From M55B112 sp964539395 (GTDB taxonomy: Bacteria > Bacteroidota > Bacteroidia > Bacteroidales > GCA-2748055): a DNA stretch of 64,000 nucleotides. This document shows positions 44,978-53,743 of this stretch, in pieces. Location of the stretch: assembly GCA_964539395.1 (NCBI GenBank), contig CAZIIU010000012.1:1-64000 (forward strand), written 5' to 3'. Numbering within the stretch: position 1 is the first letter of the stretch; every line of letters starts with the position of its first letter. The position numbers were made by a program, and so were the translations under genes. Below the pieces are notes generated by a model that ran no database searches, was not told the DNA's origin, and saw only the letters and a program-made list of their open reading frames with translations.

Positions 44978-47900
44978 TTGAGCAGACTTTTCACATATTT
45001 ACCTGTTATCCTGCTGTTTATAACCGGTATGCTCCCCCTCCAGGGTCAGTTCTACAACGGAATGCAAATGACCTTCGGAAAAAACCGGGTGCAGTTTAGT
45101 GAAAACTACTGGAAGTTTTACAAGTTCGAACGATTCAACGTCTACTCTTACGAGGAGGGAGGTGACCTCTCACTATATGTAGCTAATTTTGTCGAAAGGG
45201 AATTACCCCTCATTGAACGGTTCTTTGACTATGACATTGAGCAGCGGCTGATCTTTATCTGCTACAATAAAATGTCAGACTTCAGGCAAAGTAATATCGG
45301 CCTTTCAGCCGAAGACGAGGACTATAACACCGGAGGTACTACAGAGGTCATCCAGAATAAAGTTGCCCTTTTCTTTCAGGGCGATCATGTTGAATTCGAA
45401 AGACAGATCAAATCCGCCATCGCTGAAGTGCTGATCAACGAACTCATGTTTGGTAACAGTCTCGTCTCCAATGTAGCAAATACAACAACGATCAACCTGC
45501 CCGACTGGTATGTTAAGGGACTGATCTCATTTGTTGCAAACCCGTGGGACTACACCATAGAAAACAGGGTAAAAGATGGTATCAACTCAGGTGAATTTAA
45601 GAAGCTCGTTATGCTTACTGACGACGATGCAGTATATGCGGGGCACTCCCTTTGGAAATACATCGCCGACCTTTATGGCGAATCAATTATTCCAAGCATC
45701 CTCTATATGACCAAAGTCAACAAAAGCGTAAATGACGGATTTCTGTATGTGCTCGGACAGAACCTGAAAGAAATATCGAACGACTGGACCTCCTACTATC
45801 TTGGCATGTACACTTCTGCTGACGAAAAGGGGGAGTTTCCCGAAACCAGGTACAGGTTGGTAAAACCAAAGAAGGAAACCCTCATTCAACGTCCGGCAAT
45901 AAGCCCTGACGGTAAATTCATTTCCTATGTCACCAACCAGAAGGGGAAATATAAACTATGGATTTACGATAACGGGTCGGAAAAGAGGAAAAAAATCTAT
46001 CGCCGCGGTCATAAACTTGAAATGGAGTTCGATGATTCCTACCCCGTAACCGCCTGGCACCCATCCAGCGAAATCCTTGGTTTCATTACCGAAGAAAAAG
46101 GCATACTCCTGCTTCATTTTTATAACGTAACAACGGATGAGATAACTAGCAGAACCCTCTTCTTCTTTGAAAAAGTGCTTGATATGGATTTCTCCCCCGA
46201 CCGGAGAAAAATTGTTTTCTCCGCCGTGCATAACGGGCAAACCGACATTTATGTCTATGACCTTGCCTCTGCTACCAGCGAACAGATCACCAATGACCTG
46301 GCCGATGATTTTCATCCTCGCTTTATTAATGGCATGAGCCAGATCTCTTTTACATCAAACCGAAGGTACGATACGCTCTACTCAAAAGAGAATGAACCCC
46401 CTAATAACACAACAACGGCATCCTCAATCTATATTTACGATTACACATCCGGAGACCCTGTACTCAGAGAAATATCCGAGGGTAATTATATTAATCATAT
46501 GAAACCTGAGTACATGGGAGAAGACAGGTTCATTTACCTGAGCGATAAAAACGGTATCTATAACCAGTACTTTGCTGAATATGACAGCACCGTCGCATAC
46601 GTCGACACGACCATCCATTACAGGTATTTTGCGAACAGCTACCCGATAACAAATTTCAACAGAAACATCATTGATATGGATGTAAATCCTCCCACGGATG
46701 ATATGACCAAGGTGATTTTCCACGATGGAAAATACAACCTCTACAAATATCCGGTGGACCTGTCGAAACGCTACGGAGAGAAGCTGGAAAATACCGAATA
46801 CAGAAACCGATATGTGGAAAGACTCAAGCAGGAAGACTCCCTCCATCATGTTGAACAAAAGGTAATATCCCTGAATGACATTGCTGGGAACACTCTGATA
46901 TTCGGTAATGATACCATACAGCTTCAAGAGTTCAGGATCAATATCAATAATTATATATTTGAACGGGAAAAGGTAAGGTATTATAATGAACAGCTAAGGG
47001 ATCGCGGCATTTCACTGGTACTTGACGATGAAGTGGAAAAGGAAAAGGTGTATATCGACTACCGCACCACCTTTTATCCCGATAAACTGGTTAACCAGAT
47101 CGACTACAGTTTTTTGAATGCATCATACCAGCCCTTTACCGGGAATGCCTTCTATTTCAATCCCGGCTTCAATCTCCTTTTCAAAGTAGGTGCCAATGAC
47201 CTGTTCGAAGACTACCGGCTGGTGGGCGGTGTCAGGTTCTCCTCCGATTTTAACAGCAACGAATACCTGCTGAGTTTCGAAAACCTGCGCAGGCGACTTG
47301 ATCAGCAGGTAATTTTTCACAGGCAGGTAATCAACAACCAGTCCGATAATTCTCTGATTAATACACTTTCCCATCAACTGCTGGGATCTGTAAAATATCC
47401 ATTTAACCGCGTACTTGCACTTAAGAGTACTGCCACCTTCCGGCACGACAACTCAATATTCCTGGCAACCGACATAGCCAATCTCGCTGAAGAGAATATT
47501 CTGAAGGTATGGGGTGGCGTTAAACTGGAACTCATTTTCGACAATACCCGCAACCTTGGTTTAAATCTTAACGAGGGAATGCGGTTCAAACTTTTCGGAG
47601 AAGCTTACAGGCAGGTTAATACAAAGGAGACGGACCTCTATGTCGCAGGTATAGATTTCAGACATTATATCAGAATTCACCGTTCTCTGATCTGGGCCAA
47701 CAGGTTTGCCGCCAGCACCTCCTTCGGCAGGAGTCCCCTCATTTATTACCTGGGAGGTGTCGACAACTGGACCAATCTTCTGCAGCTCAGAACACCCACA
47801 TTCGACCAATCGGTCGATATCGACTACTCAAGGAACTACTCCTACCAGGCCATAGCCACCAATATGCGCGGATTTTCACAAAATATCAGGAACGGAAGCA

Positions 47901-48271
47901 ATTTCGCCCTCATCAACTCGGAGATCCGATGGCCCATATTCAGATATTTTGCCAACCATCCGTTGGGCTCCGCCTTTTTTAATAACTTTCAGATCATTGG
48001 ATTTGGAGATATTGGCTCTGCCTGGACCGGTCTGCACCCATTTACCGGTGAAAACGCATGGAATACAGAGGTGATACCCAATAATCCTGCTCCCAATACC
48101 CCCGTTGTTGTAACAATCAATTCCAATCGGTCACCATTTGTAGGAGGAGTTGGGGCTGGAATAAGGACCCAGCTATTTGGTTATTTTATAAGGCTCGACT
48201 GGGCATGGGGTGTGGAAAATATGCAGTTACAACCAAGGGTCTTCTATCTATCTTTGAGCCTCGACTTCTAA
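44978..48271 (+). CDS. Large outer-membrane protein: peptidase-like N-terminus, beta-propeller and surface-antigen barrel
   Basis: A 1097-residue secreted protein starting at a TTG (44978) with a signal peptide (LFTYLPVILLFITGMLPLQGQ). Residues about 25-270 resemble an M1/MA-like metallopeptidase scaffold but without HExxH at the expected place. Residues about 290-560 are PD40/TolB-like propeller blades ('KPAISPDGKFISYVTNQKGKYKLW'-type, 'FSPDRRKIVFSAVHNGQTDIYVYDLAS'). The last 450 residues are a BamA/surface-antigen type barrel ending 'QPRVFYLSLSLDF'. Domain assignments are by pattern and the role is unknown. Confidence 0.75.
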   Translation: MSRLFTYLPVILLFITGMLPLQGQFYNGMQMTFGKNRVQFSENYWKFYKFERFNVYSYEEGGDLSLYVANFVERELPLIERFFDYDIEQRLIFICYNKMSDFRQSNIGLSAEDEDYNTGGTTEVIQNKVALFFQGDHVEFERQIKSAIAEVLINELMFGNSLVSNVANTTTINLPDWYVKGLISFVANPWDYTIENRVKDGINSGEFKKLVMLTDDDAVYAGHSLWKYIADLYGESIIPSILYMTKVNKSVNDGFLYVLGQNLKEISNDWTSYYLGMYTSADEKGEFPETRYRLVKPKKETLIQRPAISPDGKFISYVTNQKGKYKLWIYDNGSEKRKKIYRRGHKLEMEFDDSYPVTAWHPSSEILGFITEEKGILLLHFYNVTTDEITSRTLFFFEKVLDMDFSPDRRKIVFSAVHNGQTDIYVYDLASATSEQITNDLADDFHPRFINGMSQISFTSNRRYDTLYSKENEPPNNTTTASSIYIYDYTSGDPVLREISEGNYINHMKPEYMGEDRFIYLSDKNGIYNQYFAEYDSTVAYVDTTIHYRYFANSYPITNFNRNIIDMDVNPPTDDMTKVIFHDGKYNLYKYPVDLSKRYGEKLENTEYRNRYVERLKQEDSLHHVEQKVISLNDIAGNTLIFGNDTIQLQEFRININNYIFEREKVRYYNEQLRDRGISLVLDDEVEKEKVYIDYRTTFYPDKLVNQIDYSFLNASYQPFTGNAFYFNPGFNLLFKVGANDLFEDYRLVGGVRFSSDFNSNEYLLSFENLRRRLDQQVIFHRQVINNQSDNSLINTLSHQLLGSVKYPFNRVLALKSTATFRHDNSIFLATDIANLAEENILKVWGGVKLELIFDNTRNLGLNLNEGMRFKLFGEAYRQVNTKETDLYVAGIDFRHYIRIHRSLIWANRFAASTSFGRSPLIYYLGGVDNWTNLLQLRTPTFDQSVDIDYSRNYSYQAIATNMRGFSQNIRNGSNFALINSEIRWPIFRYFANHPLGSAFFNNFQIIGFGDIGSAWTGLHPFTGENAWNTEVIPNNPAPNTPVVVTINSNRSPFVGGVGAGIRTQLFGYFIRLDWAWGVENMQLQPRVFYLSLSLDF

Positions 48272-48290
48272 TGCCCTGATCTCTAATACC

Positions 48291-49487
48291 ATGAATACTA
48301 AAGAATTACTACATAAATACACCCATAAATACCTGGAAGAGGTAATCCAAATAACCAGGCACCTCCACCAACATCCCGAACTCTCTTTCAGGGAAACGGA
48401 AACTTCAGCCTATATCAGAAAAATGCTTGATAAATGGAATGTTGCCTATATCTACCCGTTTGCTGAAAATGGTATTCTCGCCCACATCGATGGCAAAGAA
48501 GGTGAGCGGCCGGTTATCGCTCTCAGGGCAGACATGGATGCTTTACCTATCAAAGAGAAGAGCGGACTCGAATTCTCCTCGGTTCATAAGGGAACCATGC
48601 ATGCATGTGGACACGATATGCATATGGCCAGTCTGCTTGGCGCAATTCGGATCTTAAATGATATGAAGGAACACTTCCCGGGAAAAATACTCTGTGTTTT
48701 TCAACCAGGTGAAGAAAAACTACCAGGTGGAGCAAAACTGATGCTCGAAGAGGGTCTGTTTGACCAGGTTCAGCCGGATTTGATCATTGCACAGCATGTA
48801 CTCCCGGAGATGCTGACCGGAACTGTTGGATTCAGAGCCGGCCTGTATATGGCATCCAGCGATGAAATCTATATCACCGTCAAAGGCAGAGGTGGACACG
48901 CCGCTCTGCCGGACAACATCATAGATCCTGTATTAATCACCTCACACATCCTTATTGCATTCAGGAAAAAGATCAACCAAAAGGCAGCCAACGGGATTCC
49001 CACAGTACTCGCCTTTGGCAAGGTAACAGCCGATGGTGCAATGAATGTTATTCCCGATGAGGTCAGACTGGAAGGTACCTTTCGTACAATGGATGAAATC
49101 TGGCGCAGGAAAGCGCTTCAATCGATCGGAGAGATTGCGGCTGAAATAGCAAAAGAAATGGGGGGATCGGTTGAACTGGATATCAGGGCGGGGTACCCTG
49201 CACTGACAAACGATCCGGAAATTACAAGGCTTTCGAGAAGTTTTGCCGTCGAACTTCTTGGAAAAGAGCATGTAGTTGATATGGATATAAGGATGACCGC
49301 TGAGGATTTTGCCTGGTATGCACAAAAATACCCCGCTATGCTCTACAGACTAGGTGTTCAACCACCAGGAGAACAAAAGGTTTATCCCTTGCATAACAGT
49401 AAGTTTATTGCAGATGAACGGGCCCTCAAAACAGGTATGTCCCTGCTTGCATGGCTCGCTATTCAGTTTCTTAACAACTGGAAATAA
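48291..49487 (+). CDS. M20 family amidohydrolase
   Basis: A 398-residue M20D-type metal-dependent amidohydrolase (hippurate/IAA-amino-acid hydrolase-like). It opens with 'TRHLHQHPELSFRETETSAYI'. Metal ligands are seen in 'HACGHDMHMA' (Cys and His), 'FQPGEEKLPGGAKLML' (Glu-Glu), 'IAQHVLPEM' (His) and the C-terminal 'YPLHNSKFI'. It probably hydrolyses N-acyl amino acids or a related amide; the substrate is not deducible. It follows the propeller/barrel gene by 19 bases and may be co-transcribed. Confidence 0.92.
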   Translation: MNTKELLHKYTHKYLEEVIQITRHLHQHPELSFRETETSAYIRKMLDKWNVAYIYPFAENGILAHIDGKEGERPVIALRADMDALPIKEKSGLEFSSVHKGTMHACGHDMHMASLLGAIRILNDMKEHFPGKILCVFQPGEEKLPGGAKLMLEEGLFDQVQPDLIIAQHVLPEMLTGTVGFRAGLYMASSDEIYITVKGRGGHAALPDNIIDPVLITSHILIAFRKKINQKAANGIPTVLAFGKVTADGAMNVIPDEVRLEGTFRTMDEIWRRKALQSIGEIAAEIAKEMGGSVELDIRAGYPALTNDPEITRLSRSFAVELLGKEHVVDMDIRMTAEDFAWYAQKYPAMLYRLGVQPPGEQKVYPLHNSKFIADERALKTGMSLLAWLAIQFLNNWK

Positions 49488-49555
49488 CTATTTTTAGAAC
49501 AATTATAAATAAGGAATATTAAATTTGTCGATGATAAATTTTTAAGAAATGACTG

Positions 49556-49563
49556 TACTTTTG
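49556..49563 (+). promoter_or_regulatory. Putative -7 box of the ferredoxin gene
   Basis: TACTTTTG fits TAnnTTTG, 30 bases upstream of the ferredoxin ATG at 49594. An AT-rich stretch precedes it; no clear -33 element. Confidence 0.45.
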
Positions 49564-49593
49564 TAGTTGTTTAATCCATCAAAATTTTTCAAA

Positions 49594-49761
49594 ATGGCTT
49601 ATGTAATTAGTGACGATTGTACTGCCTGTGGCAGTTGTATTGATGAGTGCCCGGTTGAAGCAATCAGCGAAGGTGATATATATGTTATTGATCCCGAGCT
49701 TTGTACCGACTGCGGTGCATGTGCCGATGTTTGCCCGGTTGAAGCAATTTCTCCAGAATAA
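49594..49761 (+). CDS. 2[4Fe-4S] ferredoxin
   Basis: A 55-residue clostridial-type ferredoxin starting at the ATG at 49594 (MAYVISDDC); an earlier in-frame ATG at 49567 would add an uncharacteristic leader. Two near-identical halves carry CxxCxxCxxxCP cluster motifs: 'CTACGSCIDECPVEAI' and 'CTDCGACADVCPVEAI'. It is a soluble electron carrier for anaerobic redox enzymes. It has its own terminator. Confidence 0.95.
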   Translation: MAYVISDDCTACGSCIDECPVEAISEGDIYVIDPELCTDCGACADVCPVEAISPE

Positions 49762-49774
49762 TCTATCGGATAAA

Positions 49775-49815
49775 AGAAGAGGCTGTGCCGGGCAGTCCGG
49801 TTCAGCCTCTTTTTC
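49775..49815 (+). terminator. Strong intrinsic terminator of the ferredoxin gene
   Basis: AAGAGGCTG (49777-49785) pairs with CAGCCTCTT (49803-49811); inside it CCGG pairs with CCGG around a small loop. The 3' arm runs into five T residues. Confidence 0.8.
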
Positions 49816-49816
49816 A

Positions 49817-49963
49817 TTCCTTCAGACAATTCCTTTCCGTTCCATCAGACAGATCTTCCATTTCATCTGGCAGCTCTTTTTAGTTCCTTCAGAAAGTTCC
49901 TTTCCGTTCCATCAGACAGCTCATTCCATTCCATCTGGCAGCTCTTTCCCGTTCCATCTTACG
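49817..49963. repeat. Minisatellite: about 6.5 copies of a 22-23 bp unit
   Basis: Units begin at about 49817, 49840, 49862, 49884, 49907, 49929 and 49952, each built on TTCC(A/T)TC(AGA/TGG)CAG followed by a pyrimidine-rich tail. Every third unit is most alike, giving a higher-order period of 67 bases (49817/49884, 49840/49907). It lies directly after the ferredoxin terminator, in non-coding DNA, and fills the 343-base gap before the next gene together with unremarkable sequence. Confidence 0.8.
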
Positions 49964-50104
49964 GTAAAACCTATCCAGACACACTTTTTGAAAAAGTATC
50001 CAAAACAAGAAAACAAACTGTCACCTTGAGTTTTCTCCGCAACAAGCCAAAAAAAAAGGCAGAAAAACTTCTGCCTTCTCTTAACAGCTCGAAAAAAAAG
50101 TCTC

Positions 50105-50446
50105 CTATTTTTTACCTGCCGGCCCTTTATACTCCGCCTTGCCAAGTCCGAGTAGCGGAATAAAGATCGGCGACAGCAAAATTAGACCGATCGTAAATCC
50201 GGCATCCTTCCCAAAGCTCAGGGATAAAAGATTATACACCCATACAACAATAACAATGTTCACAAGCGGGATAAGCATCAGTAATAGAAACCACCAGGGT
50301 TTACCCACTATTTCCAGCAACACAATAATGTTGTAAATGGGGATCAGAATTGCCCATCCCGGTTTGCCGGCCTTTGTAAAAATCTTCCACATACTTACCA
50401 GCATCAAAACAATGATTGCCACATAAAAAATAACTGCTACTACCAT
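50105..50446 (-). CDS. DUF5684 family membrane protein
   Basis: A 113-residue protein with four predicted membrane segments. The motif 'IFTKAGKPGWAILIPIYNIIVLLEIVGKPWWF' is the hallmark of the DUF5684 family, seen in many Bacteroidota and sometimes placed beside signal peptidase genes. The C-terminal tail 'LGLGKAEYKGPAGKK' is basic. Function unknown. It appears monocistronic. Confidence 0.8.
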   Translation of the reverse strand: MVVAVIFYVAIIVLMLVSMWKIFTKAGKPGWAILIPIYNIIVLLEIVGKPWWFLLLMLIPLVNIVIVVWVYNLLSLSFGKDAGFTIGLILLSPIFIPLLGLGKAEYKGPAGKK

Positions 50447-51003
50447 AATAATTTAGTTTAGGTTTATAATAAAAAAAGGTGTTTTACAATCTGCATACTA
50501 ACTGGATACGCAAAGCAAATTATAAATAATTTAGAAAAAAACAAACTGATTCCCATTAATTAAAAGAAAACATTTTTTGAAAGCAACAACGCAATTCAGA
50601 TCTTTCATTCCCGGCTGAACCTGTCATCCAAATAAACATATATTTCAGCAGGGCAAGGTCAAAAAGAGAAGTATAAATTACTCGATGGGTACCAGAACTA
50701 TGATGAGGAAACGCCGAACCTTCCATTAAAATAATCATTGGGTGAGTCAACAGGTTACTTATCGTAAGATCGATATTTATATCATTGTATGTCAATTCGT
50801 TAATTATATGTTTTACACCTGGATAACAGGAATAAAAGATAAAACCAGGTATTAGAGTAACCGGTTATCTCCATTATTGGTTTTTGGTTCTGGGATATGT
50901 GTCAACCTATCAAAATCAGATTTCAGAAGCGAACCTTATCATCAATTTCATAAGCTAGCAGCCCTATTAAAATTTGTCGGAAATATTTGTTTAATTTTGC
51001 ATT
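50447..51003. other. 557-base gene-free stretch before the ion channel gene
   Basis: Divergent upstream region of the DUF5684 gene and the ion channel. A 79-codon minus-strand frame at 50556-50795 has no recognisable features and is probably not a gene. A TAATTTTG -7 box (50992-50999) lies right before the channel start. No RNA gene or strong hairpin seen. Confidence 0.4.
50992..50999 (+). promoter_or_regulatory. Putative -7 box immediately before the ion channel start
   Basis: TAATTTTG plus C fits TAnnTTTG; TTTG occurs 15 bases upstream (50973-50976), closer than usual. The GTG start at 51004 is only five bases downstream, so transcripts from it would have almost no leader. Confidence 0.35.
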
Positions 51004-51804
51004 GTGCTAACTACAAGACAGAAATTATATACCATCATCTTCGGAACCAGGACCAGACCGGGAAGAATATTTGATGTGGCTCTGCTTGTCATGATTGTTC
51101 TCAGCGTTATTATTGTCATCCTGGAAAGTACCGAGCCACTTCGTACCCATTACTTCAAACAATTTAATACCTTAGAATGGTTTTTTACCGCCATTTTTAC
51201 ACTGGAATACATACTAAGAATCTATTCTCATCCAAAACCTTTTAAATACATCACCAGTTTTTTAGGTATTATCGACCTGGTTGCGATCCTGCCCAGTTAC
51301 CTTGGTCTGATCTACGATTATACCAACTTTATGCTTACCATACGGGCCTTCCGGCTGTTACGTGTATTCAGAATCCTGAAGCTTACGAGATACATTACTG
51401 AGGCAGATCAGCTGATGGTCGCGCTACGCCAAAGCTTTCAATAGGTAGTTGTCTTTTTTGAAGTTGTACTTGTCATGGTACTGTTTATGGGGACCATCAT
51501 GTACATGGTGGAGGGTGAAGAAAGCGGCTTCACATCGATTCCCCAAAGCATCTATTGGGCCATTGTTACCATAACCACGGTTGGGTATGGTGATATCGCC
51601 CCAGTTACAGTTGTTGGGAAAGTGATTGCCTCCATTGCCATGCTTACAGGTTACTCTATTATCGCGGTTCCGACAGGGATCATAACAATTGAACTTGGCC
51701 GAATGTCATCCAAGGAGAAAAAGAAGTACTGTCCAACATGCGACTACTATACAAGCGATCCCCTGGCAAAATACTGCAGCCATTGTGGCCGGCGACTTGA
51801 ATAA
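51004..51804 (+). pseudogene. Voltage-gated potassium channel, interrupted by one in-frame TAG
   Basis: Two frame-consistent halves (51004-51444 and 51445-51804) would give a 266-codon ion transporter. The first half has S1-S4, with the Arg-rich voltage sensor 'TIRAFRLLRVFRILKLTRYI'; it stops at TAG (51442-51444) at the S4-S5 linker. The same frame then continues 'VVVFFEVVLVMVLFMGTIMY' (S5), the selectivity filter TVGYGD (codons 51577-51594), S6 and a C-terminal zinc ribbon with paired Cys (CPTC, CSHC). The sequence is otherwise intact, with no other lesion. It may be a recent nonsense mutation, a sequencing error or a recoded codon. GTG start assumed. Confidence 0.8.
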
Positions 51805-51993
51805 TTATCTGGCCTGAGCTCAGGTGCATTCAATTATTTATCGAACCGTTTGTTTTTCCCCCTGTCATGGTAACAATAAAGTCTTTTATGCTCCATGATG
51901 AGATATATAAACAGTACCACGAACGTCGGACACAACGCGTATAAACAATGAAAGGACCAGCAGTAAATCTTTAAAGTTTATGCCTGGTATCCC

Positions 51994-53007
51994 TTAGGGA
52001 TTGTATCTGGCGCCTCTCAGAACTTTCTGATAGTCCCTTTCAGCAACGATTTCGGCCACAGAAAGTCCCGGGTTTCTCCTTGCATATTCCTTCACGATCT
52101 GCCAACCCAGCCATAGAGCTGCCCTGCCTGGTGCATCTGCAGGAAAATAGTAAGTTGTGGGAGCATCTTCAATTAGTTTTCGTATGTCCATAGGATTGGT
52201 TGAAAAGAGTAACTTCTGTTCCACCAGGTGTGTCCACATCTGCTTCTCATTGCTTCGGCAGAAATCAATCTGCCCGGGAGAAAACCCAATTATCAGGTGA
52301 TCAGTCGTTCCGGGAAGCAAAGCATCCACAAAAAATAACAATAATCCGTTATATATCATCCTGTTAAGCACATTGTCAATGGAGTCATTGTATGGAAACA
52401 TTGCCGATCCCCAAACATGCATTACATCTGAAGGGATTTTACCGGGATGCATATTGTATTGCATGTACTTCGGGGTTCCAAGCATGTCATAATACCTGCA
52501 ATCCCTTCCAAGGTACTGGTCAAGACCGACACCAATATACTCCTCAACAGTAAATAGTTTGTGATTAAAACGGCTCACATACCCAATAATCCTGGGAACG
52601 GTTTGACCGGGAAAATGGAACAAATACCGCTTGAAACCATTGGTCAACTCCCGGTTTATTACATCCATCTCCTTGAATACTTCACTGGTATATTCATACA
52701 CCTCCCGGTTGGCCGGATCATTCAAAAACATAGAGAGATAGGATCCGTAATGCTTGTGGGAAGCCGGACCAATGTTGATCACGTGGACATTAAAGACATC
52801 AAAAAAATCACCATAACGCTTATAAAAAACCGATATAGCACGATCAATAGTATCCAGATCAACAGCAAACAATGCGGTATCAAACCGCTCTATCTCCAGA
52901 TTTAACCTGATACCTGAAATATCAGCTTTAAACGGATCATTTTTACAGCCGGAAAACATTACTAACAATACCAGGTTGATAATCAAGATCCATATAGTAC
53001 GAAACAT
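51994..53007 (-). CDS. gldB: Gliding motility lipoprotein GldB
   Basis: About 337 residues from the ATG at 53007. The signal peptide ends in the lipobox 'VMFSGC' (Cys21). The body matches GldB: 'LNLEIERFDTALFAVDLDTID', 'VPRIIGYVSRFNHKLFTVEEYIGVGLDQYLG', 'YMQYNMHPGKIPSDVM' and 'ALWLGWQIVKEYARRNPGLSV'. In Flavobacterium GldB is needed for gliding and the type IX secretion system; in Bacteroidales without motility its role is unclear. It diverges from the beta-barrel gene at 53082. Confidence 0.92.
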   Translation of the reverse strand: MFRTIWILIINLVLLVMFSGCKNDPFKADISGIRLNLEIERFDTALFAVDLDTIDRAISVFYKRYGDFFDVFNVHVINIGPASHKHYGSYLSMFLNDPANREVYEYTSEVFKEMDVINRELTNGFKRYLFHFPGQTVPRIIGYVSRFNHKLFTVEEYIGVGLDQYLGRDCRYYDMLGTPKYMQYNMHPGKIPSDVMHVWGSAMFPYNDSIDNVLNRMIYNGLLLFFVDALLPGTTDHLIIGFSPGQIDFCRSNEKQMWTHLVEQKLLFSTNPMDIRKLIEDAPTTYYFPADAPGRAALWLGWQIVKEYARRNPGLSVAEIVAERDYQKVLRGARYNP

Positions 53008-53021
53008 ATTCAGAGATATTT

Positions 53022-53029
53022 TACCTTTG
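53022..53029 (+). promoter_or_regulatory. Putative -7 box of the barrel-nadE genes
   Basis: TACCTTTG fits TAnnTTTG, 52 bases before the ATG at 53082. No clear -33 element at the standard distance. Confidence 0.35.
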
Positions 53030-53081
53030 TTACAAAACACAAAAATAACAAAAACCGCTGGTTCAAATTAATAACTGAATA

Positions 53082-53735
53082 ATGACAAGAATAGTATTTA
53101 TCATTGCCTTGATTACTGCAATGGGAAACCTCGGTGCACAAGGGCTGGAAATAAGCGTTTATACGGAACCCCAGCTTGCATGGCTCACTTCGAACGAGAA
53201 CAGTGTAAGAAGCAATGGTCCTGTACTCAACTTGAATACAGGATTTGAGTTCGACATCTTTTTTATGCCTAATTATGCACTTACAATCGGGGTGGAGATG
53301 AACAACCAGGGTGGCAGAATGATCTATTCTGATACAGTCTTTTTTCAAAAGCCGGACAGTATGATTGTTGTACCTGGGGGTATTCCTGTTAAACATAATC
53401 TGCAGTATATTGGTGTTCCGCTCGGACTGAAACTTAAAAGCGCAGAGCTGGGTTATACCACCTTTTATTTCCAGGGGGCACTCAACCCGTTTTTCAATAT
53501 AAAGGCGGCCACAACGTCCGAAGAGTTGGCGATTTCCAGGGAAAATACTCAGCAGGATATCCATCTCTTTAATCTTAATTATTTCATATCGGTTGGACTG
53601 GAATACAGGCTCGCAGGAAATACGGCACTTATGGTCGGACTGAAATGGTCGGCCGGCTTTTCTGATATTACAGGGAATGATTTTGCCAGAAACAACCTTA
53701 ACAGTACCGGACTGCATCTTGGAATCCTGTTCTAA
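53082..53735 (+). CDS. Outer-membrane beta-barrel protein (PorT/OMP_b-brl-like)
   Basis: A 217-residue protein with a signal peptide (residues 1-19, IVFIIALITAMGNLGAQG). The mature part is a series of amphipathic strands: 'ALTIGVEMNNQGGRMIYS', 'LQYIGVPLGLKLKSAELGYT', 'FISVGLEYRLAGNTALMVGLKW', ending 'GLHLGILF' with an aromatic terminal residue, as expected for an 8-stranded barrel. Such barrels are common in Bacteroidota; no specific function. It is followed by nadE after eight bases, so the pair is probably one unit. Confidence 0.75.
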   Translation: MTRIVFIIALITAMGNLGAQGLEISVYTEPQLAWLTSNENSVRSNGPVLNLNTGFEFDIFFMPNYALTIGVEMNNQGGRMIYSDTVFFQKPDSMIVVPGGIPVKHNLQYIGVPLGLKLKSAELGYTTFYFQGALNPFFNIKAATTSEELAISRENTQQDIHLFNLNYFISVGLEYRLAGNTALMVGLKWSAGFSDITGNDFARNNLNSTGLHLGILF

Positions 53736-53743
53736 ACAGCTTT

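Noticed and set aside
49817..49963. Possible CRISPR array
   Set aside because: The repeats are directly adjacent with no unique spacers and there are no cas genes, so it is a minisatellite.
50556..50795. Open frame of 79 codons on the minus strand
   Set aside because: No domain or homology-like pattern and no promoter or terminator context; left out as a chance frame.
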